Below are positions 1 to 7,987 of a DNA stretch of 42,308 nt, piece after piece (the stretch's first letter is position 1; the number at the start of each line of letters is the position of its first letter). Origin of the DNA: Fervidifonticultor_A sp037443565 (GTDB lineage: Bacteria; Sysuimicrobiota; Sysuimicrobiia; Sysuimicrobiales; Humicultoraceae); the NCBI GenBank assembly GCA_037443565.1, contig JBBIOB010000023.1, forward strand, positions 1-42,308, read 5' to 3'. The notes under the pieces were generated by a model, which saw nothing but the letters and a program-made list of their open reading frames with translations, was not told the origin of the DNA and made no database searches. A program made the translations under genes and the position numbers.

Positions 1-278
1 CCGGCGCTGACGACGTCGATCCCGAGGCCTTCCTCGTACGCCACCTGGCACGTGGCGATCGTACAGAGGGCCTTCGACGCGTAGATCACACGCCACGGCC
101 CGGGCGCCCACCGGCGCATCGCATCTGTGTAGGCACGGCAGTTGGCGCGCATCCGCGCCTCGTCGATGACGTGCAGCGGTGTGCCAAATCGGGCCGCCAG
201 ATCCGAAGCAGGAACGCCGCCGATCAGGAGACTGCCGTGACGATCAACCTCGAAGCCGAAGCGCTGCGGAATTGTCAT
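1..278 (-). CDS. lysA: Diaminopimelate decarboxylase, N-terminal part (runs off the window)
   Basis: Translating the minus strand from ATG at 278 gives about 92 residues that remain open to the window edge. The residues GTPLHVIDEARMRANCRAY followed by VIYASKALCTIATCQ are the N-terminus of the fold-type III PLP decarboxylase LysA. The lysine in YASKA (about residue 69) should be the PLP Schiff-base lysine. LysA converts meso-diaminopimelate to lysine in the cytosol. The gene lies 52 nt downstream of the PaaK-like gene on the same strand and may share its transcript. No clear Shine-Dalgarno sequence precedes the ATG. Arginine or ornithine decarboxylase relatives share this fold, but the YASKA block with the GID-VSAG continuation favours LysA. 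The C-terminal substrate-binding domain is outside the window. Confidence 0.85.
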   Translation of the reverse strand, partial: MTIPQRFGFEVDRHGSLLIGGVPASDLAARFGTPLHVIDEARMRANCRAYTDAMRRWAPGPWRVIYASKALCTIATCQVAYEEGLGIDVVSA

Positions 279-330
279 GAAGTCACGGCCAATCTAACAT
301 GGGCTCCGAAGGGTGTCAACGCGGGCTGCG

Positions 331-1578
331 CTACGTCCACGTCCGGTGGTCGACGATCTTCGGCGCATCGTCTGGCAGTGTGCCCGCCTGCACGACCTCG
401 ACGTCCGCGCGCAGGCGGAGCCCCTCGGCCAGTCCCTGCCGAAATCGATCGCGGAGATCGGCGCCCGCATCCCCATCGGGACGGAGCTCGGCGCGCACCA
501 GCATCTCATCGGTGTGACCCGAGCGTGTCACGACGACCTGGTAGCGGGCCACCTCGGGAAACCGCGCCGCCACCCGGTCCACCTCGGCCGGATGCACGAA
601 CATCCCCCTCACCTTCACCGCATCGCCGATACGTCCCACGATGCGCGCCAGACGCGGTCCGGTCCGTCCACATGAGCAGGATCCGCCGGCCATGATTGCG
701 AGGTCGCCCGTACCGAAGCGGACCAGCGGGTAGACGGGATTGAGGGCCGTCACCACTACCTCGCCCGGTCGTCCCTCCTCGACCGGACGCCCGGTCCCGG
801 GATCGACGATCTCGACGATGGTCTCCACTGCCACGTGCATGCCCGTGCGGCTGCCGCACTCATACGCGATCGACCCGACATCCGCCGTGCCGTACCCCTG
901 GCCGATGCGCAGGCCGTACCCCGCCTCCACCCGCTGCCGAAGTGACTCCGGCAGCATCTCCGCGATGACGAACGCCACCCGCAGGCTCGACCGGGCGGCC
1001 GTGCGCTCAACGGTCTCGAGGAGCGTCGCGAGGAAGCTCGGCGTGCCGATGAATCCCGCCGCGCCCAGGCGGGGGAGCAGCTGCGCCAGGGTGTCGGTGT
1101 TGCCCGGCCCGGCGGGCACCACCGGACACCGCAACGCCTGCAGCGCGCCGTCGAACATGTGGCCCGCGGGTGTCAGGTGGTACGAGAGCGTGTTGAGCAC
1201 GACATCGCCCGGTCGGAACCCCGCCGCGAACAGCGCCGGGGCAAACCGCCAGTAGTCGTCACCGCGGCCCTCGGGGTCGAGGATAGGCCCGGGCGAGCGG
1301 TACAGCCGTGCCACCTCGTGGATGGGGACGCCGAGCCAGCCGGCGAACGGCGGCGCCAGACGCTGGGCTTCAGGCAGCAGGTCCTTTGAGAGCACCGGCA
1401 GGCCTGACAGGTCGGCCAGCGTCACCTGCTCAGGGGCCAACCCCGCACTGGCGAGCAGGTCACGCAGGGCGGCCGCGTGCGGAACGGCGCTGGAGCACAC
1501 CGCGCGCAGCCGCTGCTCCTGCCAGCTCAAACGCTCGCCGTCGCTCCACCGCTCGGCTGGATGCCAGACGTCCTCCAC
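331..1578 (-). CDS. PaaK-like adenylate-forming CoA ligase family protein
   Basis: 415 residues. The start is GTG at 1578, chosen because GGAGGAGG lies 5 nt upstream (1584-1591); the frame is open much further upstream, but that part runs antisense to livG. The protein resembles phenylacetate-CoA ligase (PaaK, ANL superfamily): QGYGTADVGSIAYEC, VRFGTGDLAIM, then RIVGRIGDAVKVRGMFVHP as the hinge to the C-terminal domain. The expected phosphate-binding loop (SSGTTGKP in PaaK) is replaced by SPGPILDPEG at about 95-104, which lacks the Thr pair and Lys. The substrate is therefore uncertain; an aryl or acyl acid is likely for the family. It is divergent from the LIV/acyl-CoA ligase operon across a 96-bp gap (1579-1674) that must hold both promoters. 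lysA follows on the same strand. Confidence 0.8.
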   Translation of the reverse strand: MEDVWHPAERWSDGERLSWQEQRLRAVCSSAVPHAAALRDLLASAGLAPEQVTLADLSGLPVLSKDLLPEAQRLAPPFAGWLGVPIHEVARLYRSPGPILDPEGRGDDYWRFAPALFAAGFRPGDVVLNTLSYHLTPAGHMFDGALQALRCPVVPAGPGNTDTLAQLLPRLGAAGFIGTPSFLATLLETVERTAARSSLRVAFVIAEMLPESLRQRVEAGYGLRIGQGYGTADVGSIAYECGSRTGMHVAVETIVEIVDPGTGRPVEEGRPGEVVVTALNPVYPLVRFGTGDLAIMAGGSCSCGRTGPRLARIVGRIGDAVKVRGMFVHPAEVDRVAARFPEVARYQVVVTRSGHTDEMLVRAELRPDGDAGADLRDRFRQGLAEGLRLRADVEVVQAGTLPDDAPKIVDHRTWT

Positions 1579-1674
1579 GGCGGCCTCCTCCGGCCTCGGG
1601 TTCCGCCGGACCCTGCGGGTCGGCCCATCGACCCTGAAGGTTTCGGGTCGCGCAAGGCCGTATTCCTCCCCCCA

Positions 1675-2469
1675 ATGGATCCCGACAGCAGCCTGACAGG
1701 CCCTGTGCTTCTCATCGACGGGATGTCGCTCAGGTTCACCGGTGTGACCGCTGTCGATACCCTCTCCCTCTCTGTGCGCCCCGGAGAGCTGCTCGGCATC
1801 ATCGGGCCGAACGGCGCCGGCAAGACCAGCGTGCTGAACTGCATCAGCGGGTTCTACCGCCCCCACCGCGGCCGTATCACCTTCGGCGGCCGTGATATCA
1901 CCGAGACCGCGCCGCACGAACGCGCTCGACTGGGCATCGCTCGGACGTTCCAGAATATCGCGCTCTATCCCGGGATGACCGTGCTGGCCAACGTCATGTC
2001 GGGCCGGCTGCTGCACATGCGGTCGAACTACGTCGCGTGCGGGTTCTACTGGGGACCGGCGGAGCGCGAGATGGTCGCACACCGCCGGCGGGTCGAAGAG
2101 ATCATCGACTTCCTCGAACTCGAAAGCCACCGCGAGCGCCGCGTGGCCGAGCTCGCCTACGGCGTGCAGAAGAAGGTGGAGCTGGGCCGCGCCCTGGCGA
2201 TGGAGCCCCGTCTGCTGCTGCTCGACGAGCCCATGGCCGGCATGACCGCCGACGAGAAGGCCGACATGGCCCGCTATGTCCTGGAACTGCGCGAGGTGCG
2301 CGGGCTTCCGATGATTCTGATCGAGCACGACATGGGCGTGGTCATGGACCTCTGCGAGCGGATCGTCGCAATGGATTACGGGAAGAAGATCGCCGAGGGT
2401 CCGCCCGCGCAGATCCAGCGCGACCCCAAGGTCATTCAGGCGTACCTGGGCGAGGCCACGGTAGCATGA
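1675..2469 (+). CDS. livG: LIV-type ABC transporter ATP-binding protein LivG (cluster 1)
   Basis: 264 residues, starting at ATG 1675 (MDPDSSLTGPVLLIDGMSL); an upstream in-frame start exists but has no family similarity and opposes the PaaK-like gene. Walker A is GPNGAGKT (about 44-51), the signature region is ELAYGVQKKVELGRAL, Walker B is LLLLDEP (about 180-186), and the H-loop sits in LIEHDMGVVMDLCERI. LivG is one of the two cytosolic ATPases powering branched-chain amino acid/amide (HAAT) transporters. Its TGA overlaps the ATG of the acyl-CoA ligase (ATGA, 2466-2469), so the two are translationally coupled. Coupling to a CoA ligase suggests the cargo may be a carboxylic acid rather than leucine, isoleucine or valine; that is inference. 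Confidence 0.92.
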   Translation: MDPDSSLTGPVLLIDGMSLRFTGVTAVDTLSLSVRPGELLGIIGPNGAGKTSVLNCISGFYRPHRGRITFGGRDITETAPHERARLGIARTFQNIALYPGMTVLANVMSGRLLHMRSNYVACGFYWGPAEREMVAHRRRVEEIIDFLELESHRERRVAELAYGVQKKVELGRALAMEPRLLLLDEPMAGMTADEKADMARYVLELREVRGLPMILIEHDMGVVMDLCERIVAMDYGKKIAEGPPAQIQRDPKVIQAYLGEATVA

Positions 2470-4466
2470 GCGTCCGGGCGATCCTGGAGCGGCCGCCGGC
2501 CCCCAGGCCGGCTCTCCCCCCAACCGACGCCCTGGATACGCTCCCCAAGCGGCTGCTCGTCAATGCCGGGCGCTTCGGCGACCGGATCGCCTTCCGGGAG
2601 AAGGAGTTCGGCATCTGGCACCAGATCACATGGCGGCAGTACCTGGAGCACGCCCGCAACTGCGGGCTGGGCCTCCACGCGCTCGGCGTCCGGCGCGGCG
2701 ATATCGTCGCCATCATCGGCGACAACCGCCCGGAGCTCTACTACCTGGCCATGGGTGCTCAGGCGATCGGCGCCGTCTCCTGCGCGTTCTACCAGGACAG
2801 CCTGGCGGAGCAACTCGCGGAACTCGTCGACTTTGCCGGTGCGCGCGTCGTCTTCTGCGAGGACCAGGAGCAGACCGACAAGCTCCTCGAGATGGAGCCA
2901 CGCCTCCCGCACGTGGAGCGCATCATCGTCGAGGACTGGCGGGGCATGTGGCGCTACCGGCATCCCAAGCTGCTGGCGTTCGCCGGCCTCGAGGACCTGG
3001 GGCGCCGGACGGTGTCCCAGGCTCCTGGACTCTTCGAGGAAGAAGTGGCGCGGGGACGAGCAGACGACGTGGCGATCCTCTGCCAGACGTCGGGCACGAC
3101 GGCGATGCCCAAGCTGGCGATGTTGTCGCACCGCAACCTGATGAGCCAGTCCGAGAACTTCCTGGCGGTCGAGCCGCACATCTCAGACCGCGACGAGTTC
3201 GTCAGCTACCTGCCGTTCGCCTGGATCGGCGAGCAGATGATCTCGTACAGCTTGCACCAGATGGCCGGGTTCACGGTCAACATCCCCGAAGAGCCAGAGA
3301 CCGCGCAGCGCGACTTCCGCGAGATCGGCCCGCACTTCACCTTCGCCCCCGCGCGCATCTACGAGGGTCTGCACTCAGGCGTGACCGTGCGCATCCTCGA
3401 TGCCGGACCGATTCGGCAGGCAATCTATGCGCGGGCGATGCAGGCCGGCATCCGTGCCGTAGAGCTGGAGGCCGAAGGGAAGCCCGTCCCATGGTGGATC
3501 CGCCTGGCCCGGCGCGTGGCATACTGGACCGTCTATCGTCCCATCCTTGACAAGATCGGCATGTCGCGGATGCGGGTCGCGTGGAACGGCGGGGCCTCGC
3601 TCGGGCCGGACTACTTCAAGTTCTTCCGGGCGATGGGCCTGAACCTGAAGCAGATCTACGGCCAGACCGAAATCGCCGGCATCTCGTGCGTGCACCGCGA
3701 TGGGCAGGTGCGCTTCTGGACCATGGGCGCGCCCATCGCCAACACCGAGGTGGTCCTCTCCGCTGAGGGCGAGATCCTGGAGCGGAGTCCGTCGGTGTTC
3801 CTAGGCTATCACAAGAACCCCGGGGCCACCGCCAAGGCGTTGCGCGATGGCTGGTTGTATTCCGGGGACTACGGCACGCTTGATCCGAGCGGCGACGTCA
3901 TCATGTTCGACCGGATGGGCGACGTGATCGTCAAGGCCGACGGCACGCGCGTCGCGCCCCGCGTGATCGAGGATATGCTGAAGTTCACGCCCTACATCTC
4001 CGAGGCCATGGTCGTCGGCGACGGCCAGCTGGACCTTGCGGCGATCCTGAACATCGACATGCGCAACGTCGGCAAGTGGGCCGAGGATCGCGGGATCGCC
4101 TACACCTCGTACACCGACCTCTCGCAGAGGCCCGAGGTGCTGACCCTGCTCGCCGGGCTGGTGGCGGAGACCAACGCCCGGCTGCAGCCCGAGTGGCGTG
4201 TCGAGCGCTTCGTCTCGCTGTACAAGGAGTTCCATCCCGACGACGAGGAGCTGACGCGCACGCGCAAGCTGCGCCGGGGCTACATCACCGATCGGTACCA
4301 GGGCCTGATCGCCGCCATCTACAGCGGTGACACGTCCTACCAGGCGACGTTCACCGTCCGATACGAAGACGGGCGAACCGTACAGCTCCGGCCGGTCATG
4401 CAGATCGTGAGCGCGCCGGGCCGGGCCGGCGGGGCCGCGGGCGCATCAGCCGCCCGCCGGGGATGA
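2466..4466 (+). CDS. Long-chain acyl-CoA synthetase (AMP-binding) in the LIV operon
   Basis: 666 residues, start ATG 2466 overlapping the livG stop. ANL-superfamily acyl-CoA ligase of the FadD15/long-chain type: phosphate-binding loop TSGTTAMPKLAMLSH (about 209-223; the usual TSGTTG carries Ala in place of the last Gly), adenine motif IYGQTEIAGIS (about 396-406), and the SGDYGTLDPSGDVIMFDR block with hinge and C-terminal lid. The C-terminal lysine region reads TRTRKLRRGY. It activates a fatty or aromatic acid to acyl-AMP and then acyl-CoA at the cytosolic face. Its position between livG and livH, spaced 4 nt from livH, suggests uptake coupled to CoA activation (vectorial acylation). That idea is inference; the family assignment is firm, the substrate unknown. 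Confidence 0.9.
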   Translation: MSVRAILERPPAPRPALPPTDALDTLPKRLLVNAGRFGDRIAFREKEFGIWHQITWRQYLEHARNCGLGLHALGVRRGDIVAIIGDNRPELYYLAMGAQAIGAVSCAFYQDSLAEQLAELVDFAGARVVFCEDQEQTDKLLEMEPRLPHVERIIVEDWRGMWRYRHPKLLAFAGLEDLGRRTVSQAPGLFEEEVARGRADDVAILCQTSGTTAMPKLAMLSHRNLMSQSENFLAVEPHISDRDEFVSYLPFAWIGEQMISYSLHQMAGFTVNIPEEPETAQRDFREIGPHFTFAPARIYEGLHSGVTVRILDAGPIRQAIYARAMQAGIRAVELEAEGKPVPWWIRLARRVAYWTVYRPILDKIGMSRMRVAWNGGASLGPDYFKFFRAMGLNLKQIYGQTEIAGISCVHRDGQVRFWTMGAPIANTEVVLSAEGEILERSPSVFLGYHKNPGATAKALRDGWLYSGDYGTLDPSGDVIMFDRMGDVIVKADGTRVAPRVIEDMLKFTPYISEAMVVGDGQLDLAAILNIDMRNVGKWAEDRGIAYTSYTDLSQRPEVLTLLAGLVAETNARLQPEWRVERFVSLYKEFHPDDEELTRTRKLRRGYITDRYQGLIAAIYSGDTSYQATFTVRYEDGRTVQLRPVMQIVSAPGRAGGAAGASAARRG

Positions 4467-4470
4467 CCGG

Positions 4471-5391
4471 GTGACCCTGCACTTCATCCTCGAGGGGACC
4501 GCGATCGGTCTGGCCGTCGGATCGATCTATGCCCTCATCGCGCTGGGCTTCGCGCTGCTGTACAAGTCGACCAAGATCCTGAACCTGGCCCACGGCGAGA
4601 TGGTCCTATTCGGCGGCTACCTGGCGATCGCGCTGGCGCGGAGCCTGCCCGTGCCGGCGGCTTGGGCCTTTGTTCTCGCGGTCCTGGGGACCCTGGCCGC
4701 CGCGGCCGCGCTCGGGTTCGTCATCGAGCGCGGGATCATGCGACCGCTGCTCGGACAGCCGCTGCTCTCGATTATCATCGTGACGCTGGCCATGGGCTAC
4801 ATCATCCGCGGGCTCATGGTCGGCCTGTGGGGCGGCGACACCCGGCTGTTCCCCCCGGTGGTGCCAGCAGGCGTGGTCCGGATCGACGACCTCGTCATTC
4901 CCGAGGTCGGCATCTGGAGCGCCGCGGCAGCCCTGGCGCTGCTGGGCGGATTCTGGCTGTTCTTCCGCTACTCGCTGATCGGCATCGCGATGCGGGCCGC
5001 GGCCAATGAGCAGCTCACCGCATCCACGCTGGGCGTGAGCCTGCGGCGCGTGTTCGCCTACGCCTGGTCGTTCGCCGCCATCGCCGCGTCGGTGGGCGGC
5101 ATTCTGCTCGGCCTGTGGCTGGGCGTGAACTTCGCGCTGGCCTATGTGGGGCTCAAGGCGCTGGCCGCGGTCATCCTGGGCGGCCTGGACAGCATCCCCG
5201 GGGCCATCGCGGGCGGGTTCATCATCGGGCTGCTCGAGAACATCCTGGGGGCCTACATCGACACCCACGTGAGCGTTCTCGGCATCCCCCTCCAGGGCTT
5301 CAAAGAGATCACGGCGTTCGTGGTCATCCTGCTCGTGCTGCTGGTGAGACCCTACGGGCTCTTCGGCACCGAGCACATCGAGCGGCTCTGA
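4471..5391 (+). CDS. livH: LIV-type ABC transporter permease LivH (cluster 1)
   Basis: 306 residues starting at GTG 4471, four nt after the ligase stop. It is a hydrophobic polytopic protein with the LivH hallmarks GSIYALIALGFALLYKSTKI, NLAHGEMVLFGGY near the N-terminus and GGLDSIPGAIAGGFIIGLLE near the C-terminus (the EAA-like loop region). It should form the inner-membrane pore with LivM. Its natural partner livM is separated from it by a toxin-antitoxin pair (5456-6128). About 8 membrane segments are apparent by eye. The length is normal for the family (about 290-310). Confidence 0.92.
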   Translation: MTLHFILEGTAIGLAVGSIYALIALGFALLYKSTKILNLAHGEMVLFGGYLAIALARSLPVPAAWAFVLAVLGTLAAAAALGFVIERGIMRPLLGQPLLSIIIVTLAMGYIIRGLMVGLWGGDTRLFPPVVPAGVVRIDDLVIPEVGIWSAAAALALLGGFWLFFRYSLIGIAMRAAANEQLTASTLGVSLRRVFAYAWSFAAIAASVGGILLGLWLGVNFALAYVGLKALAAVILGGLDSIPGAIAGGFIIGLLENILGAYIDTHVSVLGIPLQGFKEITAFVVILLVLLVRPYGLFGTEHIERL

Positions 5392-5431
5392 TGCCCGTGG
5401 TCGCGCGTTGACCTCAGGAGACGCATCTGAG

Positions 5432-5478
5432 GTACTTACGTATGAGGTGTCCTAAATGGGCGTACTCACGGTAAGTAC
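5432..5478. promoter_or_regulatory. Candidate operator of the toxin-antitoxin pair
   Basis: GTACTTAC (5432-5439) recurs as part of a near-palindrome at 5462-5478, GTACTCAC-G-GTAAGTAC, with one mismatch between the arms. The elements flank the antitoxin ribosome-binding site (GAGGTG) and start codon. Phd/YefM-type antitoxins typically repress their own promoter by binding such palindromes, so this is a plausible autoregulatory site. A TTGACC at 5408-5413 with TACTTA at 5433-5438 (19-nt spacer) could be a weak private promoter. No binding evidence is available from sequence alone. Confidence 0.4.
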
Positions 5479-5719
5479 GAAAGAGGCCGCCAGGGGTCTC
5501 AGCCGTCTCCTCAGGGCGGTCGCCGCCGGAGGTGAAGTGGTCATCACCGCACGCGGGCGTCCCGTGGCCGTCCTCGGGCCGTATGCGGGCCTTCGGCGAA
5601 GCGCGGTCTCCCGGCTCCTCGCCCGATCGGCCCGCCTGCGGGGCCTGACCTTGCGCGAGACCTACACCGAAGCCCGTAGGGATCTGGAGAAGCGCAGTGT
5701 CCCAAAGGCTCGTTCTTGA
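5456..5719 (+). CDS. Phd/YefM-type antitoxin
   Basis: 87 residues, ATG 5456 with GAGGTG at a good distance. The N-terminal half (MGVLTVSTKEAARGLSRLLR, then GEVVITARGRPVAVLGPY) is the prevent-host-death fold, a dimeric DNA-binding domain. The C-terminal half is arginine-rich and would wrap and neutralise the toxin. The last 23 nt overlap the toxin gene, the usual arrangement for stoichiometric TA expression. The pair lies inside the livH-livM interval of an otherwise continuous transporter operon. It resembles antitoxins annotated either as Phd/YefM or VapB; the GRPVAVL core favours Phd/YefM. Confidence 0.85.
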   Translation: MGVLTVSTKEAARGLSRLLRAVAAGGEVVITARGRPVAVLGPYAGLRRSAVSRLLARSARLRGLTLRETYTEARRDLEKRSVPKARS

Positions 5720-6128
5720 CGCTTCCACCATCGTCGCCGCGCTGCTCCCCGATGAGCCGGTCCATGGGGCGGCGCTGACGTGGTTGGAGCGCTACGCGGC
5801 GGGCGATCTCGAGGTCCTGGCCCCGACGATCCTCCCGTACGAGCTGGCCAGCAGCCTTTTCGCAGCCGAGCGCCGAACGTCGCGGCTGGCCCCGGCGGAC
5901 GTGGATGCGATGTTGACTGACCTGGAGTATCTGAACATCGAACTCCTACCAGTCGCTCCAACACTGGCGGTCACCGTTGCCCGGCGGTGTGGGTGCTCAC
6001 CCTATGATGCCGTCTACCTTGCGCTCGCGGAACAGCAGAAGGTGGATGTCGTCACAGCGGATCGGAAGCTGCATGCGGCCGTTGCACCAAAGTGCAGGCG
6101 GCTTCAGTGGGTTGAGGACTCGCCGTGA
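5697..6128 (+). CDS. vapC: PIN-domain toxin (VapC family ribonuclease)
   Basis: 143 residues from GTG 5697, overlapping the antitoxin gene. PIN-domain acidic residues are all present: Asp8 (LVLDAS), Glu49 (LPYELAS), Asp104 (SPYDAVYLAL) and Asp122 (VTADRKL). These bind Mg2+ and cut RNA, commonly tRNA or rRNA in VapC toxins. The full-length fold and intact catalytic set suggest an active toxin. Its stop codon overlaps the livM start as GTGA (6125-6128), so translation of livM may be coupled to translation of the toxin, an unusual relation between a TA pair and a transport gene. Confidence 0.9.
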   Translation: MSQRLVLDASTIVAALLPDEPVHGAALTWLERYAAGDLEVLAPTILPYELASSLFAAERRTSRLAPADVDAMLTDLEYLNIELLPVAPTLAVTVARRCGCSPYDAVYLALAEQQKVDVVTADRKLHAAVAPKCRRLQWVEDSP

Positions 6129-7165
6129 GTGCCCGGCCGGCCGGCGACTTCAAGGTCACCTTCGTCCAGGACATGGCCCTCCTGGACACCTGGTTCAACC
6201 GCATCGGCTTCCTCGTGCTGCTCGCGACGTTGCTCGCGGCACCGTGGCTGCTCGGCAGGTACCTGTTCCTGCTCAACACCATCGGCATCTTCGCGCTCGG
6301 CGCGGTGGGGCTCTCGTTGCTCACCGGTTTCGCCGGGCAGATTTCACTCGGGCACGCGGCATTCATGGCGATTGGGGCCTACACGTCATGGTACGCGACG
6401 GCCCGTCTGGGCCTGCCCTTCCCCCTCGGTGTCGCGCTGGCCGGTTGCGCCACGTTCTCGATCGGCGCTCTGGTGGGACTCCCGTCGCTTCGGATCAAGG
6501 GCCTCTACCTGGCCATGGCCACCCTGGCGTTTCAGTTCATCACCGAATACGTGATCATCCATACCGCGGGCGGGATGGGCGGAACCGTCGTGCCCGCCGC
6601 CTCGCTCGGCGCGTATCAGATCCGCACAGAGCCGCAGTTCTACTATCTCCTGCTCCCGATCTGGCTGGCCGGGGGCGTCTTCGCGGCCAACCTCATACGC
6701 AGCCGGGTCGGCCTGGCGCTCATGGCCGTGCGCGACCGCGACTACGCGGCGCAGGTGCTCGGGGTGAACCTGCTCCAGTACAAGACGCTCGCGTTCGCGT
6801 TGGGCGCCTCGTACGCGGGCGTCGCCGGCAGCCTGTTCGCGCACTACAATCGGGTCATCGGGGCCGAGCACTTCGGGATCGGGCTGTCCATCGACTACAT
6901 CGCCATCGTCGTGATCGGCGGGTTGACGAGCGTCTGGGGGCCCCACCTCGGCTCGGCGTTCGTGACGCTGTTGAACCAGGGGCTGCGGTATGCTCTCCCG
7001 GCAATCGTCGCGGTGCTGCCGACGTTCGGCCGGGCGGCCACGCCGATGAGGGAGATCGTGTTCGGGGCGTTCCTGATTGCGATCCTGATCTGGGAGCCGG
7101 GCGGGCTGGCCACCCTGCTCAGGAAGCTGAAGCGCTACCTCGACCTCTGGCCGTTCCCCCACTGA
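6125..7165 (+). CDS. livM: LIV-type ABC transporter permease LivM (cluster 1)
   Basis: 346 residues from GTG 6125, which overlaps the vapC stop. LivM signatures are visible: LLTGFAGQISLGHAAFMAIGAY, LPSLRIKGLYLAMATLAFQF, and the cytosolic coupling loop IRSRVGLALMAVRDRDYAAQVLGV, followed by YIAIVVIGGLTSVWGPHLGS. It forms the membrane channel with LivH. The gene ends 8 bp before the convergent livF stop (7174), so terminators of the two transcripts must lie within coding sequence or be absent. The length is normal. Confidence 0.92.
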   Translation: MSARPAGDFKVTFVQDMALLDTWFNRIGFLVLLATLLAAPWLLGRYLFLLNTIGIFALGAVGLSLLTGFAGQISLGHAAFMAIGAYTSWYATARLGLPFPLGVALAGCATFSIGALVGLPSLRIKGLYLAMATLAFQFITEYVIIHTAGGMGGTVVPAASLGAYQIRTEPQFYYLLLPIWLAGGVFAANLIRSRVGLALMAVRDRDYAAQVLGVNLLQYKTLAFALGASYAGVAGSLFAHYNRVIGAEHFGIGLSIDYIAIVVIGGLTSVWGPHLGSAFVTLLNQGLRYALPAIVAVLPTFGRAATPMREIVFGAFLIAILIWEPGGLATLLRKLKRYLDLWPFPH

Positions 7166-7173
7166 GCAGAGCG

Positions 7174-7962
7174 CTACGCCAGCCAGCGCTTGCGCCGCTT
7201 GTAGCTCTTCACCTCACTGAAGCGTCTCCGCCCCGTCTTGCTCATCCCCAGGTAGAACTCCTTGACGTCCGCGTCTTCCCGCAGCTTCTCGGCCGGGCCG
7301 TCCAGCACGATCTTCCCGTTCTCCATGACATAGCCGTAGCTCGCCACCTGCAGCGCCATCCTCGCATTCTGCTCCACTAGCAGGATCGTCAGCTTCTGGT
7401 CGCGGTTCAGGCGTTGCACCAGGCCGAAGATCTCGTGGGCGATCAGCGGCGCCAGCCCGAGGCTCGGCTCGTCCAGCAGCAGCACCGCCGGCCGGGCCAT
7501 CAACGCGCCGCCGATCGCCAGCATCTGTTGCTCCCCGCCTGAGAGATAGCCGGCCCGCACGCGCCGGCGCTCCCGCAGGCGGGGGAAGTACGTGTACACC
7601 ATCTCAAGCCCGTCCCGCACCCCGTCGACGCGGCGCATGGCAGCGCCGACCAGCAGGTTCTCCTCTGCCGTCAACTCCTCGAAGAGCCGGCGGCCCTCGC
7701 GCACCATCACGATGCCCATCCGGGCCGTCTCCTCGGGCAGGCGATTCTCGATCCGGCGCCCATCGAAGTCGATGGTGCCGCGCGTCACCTCGCCCCTCTC
7801 CAGGCGGATCAGTCCCGACAGCGCCTTCAGCGTGGTGGTCTTGCCCGCGCCGTTCGCGCCGATGAGCGCGGTGACCTCGCCTCGCGGCACAGACAGGGAG
7901 ACGCCCTTGAGCACCAGGATCGTCCCCCAGAAGACGACTTCGATGTTGTTGAGGATCAGCAC
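7174..7962 (-). CDS. livF: LIV-type ABC transporter ATP-binding protein LivF (cluster 1)
   Basis: 262 residues, start GTG 7962. Walker A is GANGAGKT, the signature is YLSGGEQQMLAIGGAL, Walker B is VLLLDEPSLGL, and the H/D-loop region is LLVEQNARMAL. It pairs with LivG as the second ATPase. It has an unusual basic C-terminal tail, about 20 residues ending SEVKSYKRRKRWLA, beyond the normal LivF end FYLGMS. It is transcribed with livK (25-nt gap), convergent with livM, so the transporter genes are split over two strands. Confidence 0.92.
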   Translation of the reverse strand: MLILNNIEVVFWGTILVLKGVSLSVPRGEVTALIGANGAGKTTTLKALSGLIRLERGEVTRGTIDFDGRRIENRLPEETARMGIVMVREGRRLFEELTAEENLLVGAAMRRVDGVRDGLEMVYTYFPRLRERRRVRAGYLSGGEQQMLAIGGALMARPAVLLLDEPSLGLAPLIAHEIFGLVQRLNRDQKLTILLVEQNARMALQVASYGYVMENGKIVLDGPAEKLREDADVKEFYLGMSKTGRRRFSEVKSYKRRKRWLA

Positions 7963-7987
7963 GCGGGCAGGACCGCCCGGTCTCCGA

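Noticed and set aside
1579..2523. Upstream extension of the PaaK-like reading frame to 730 residues on minus
   Set aside because: It is antisense to livG and the ligase start, has no family pattern, and the true start at 1578 has a strong GGAGGAGG site.
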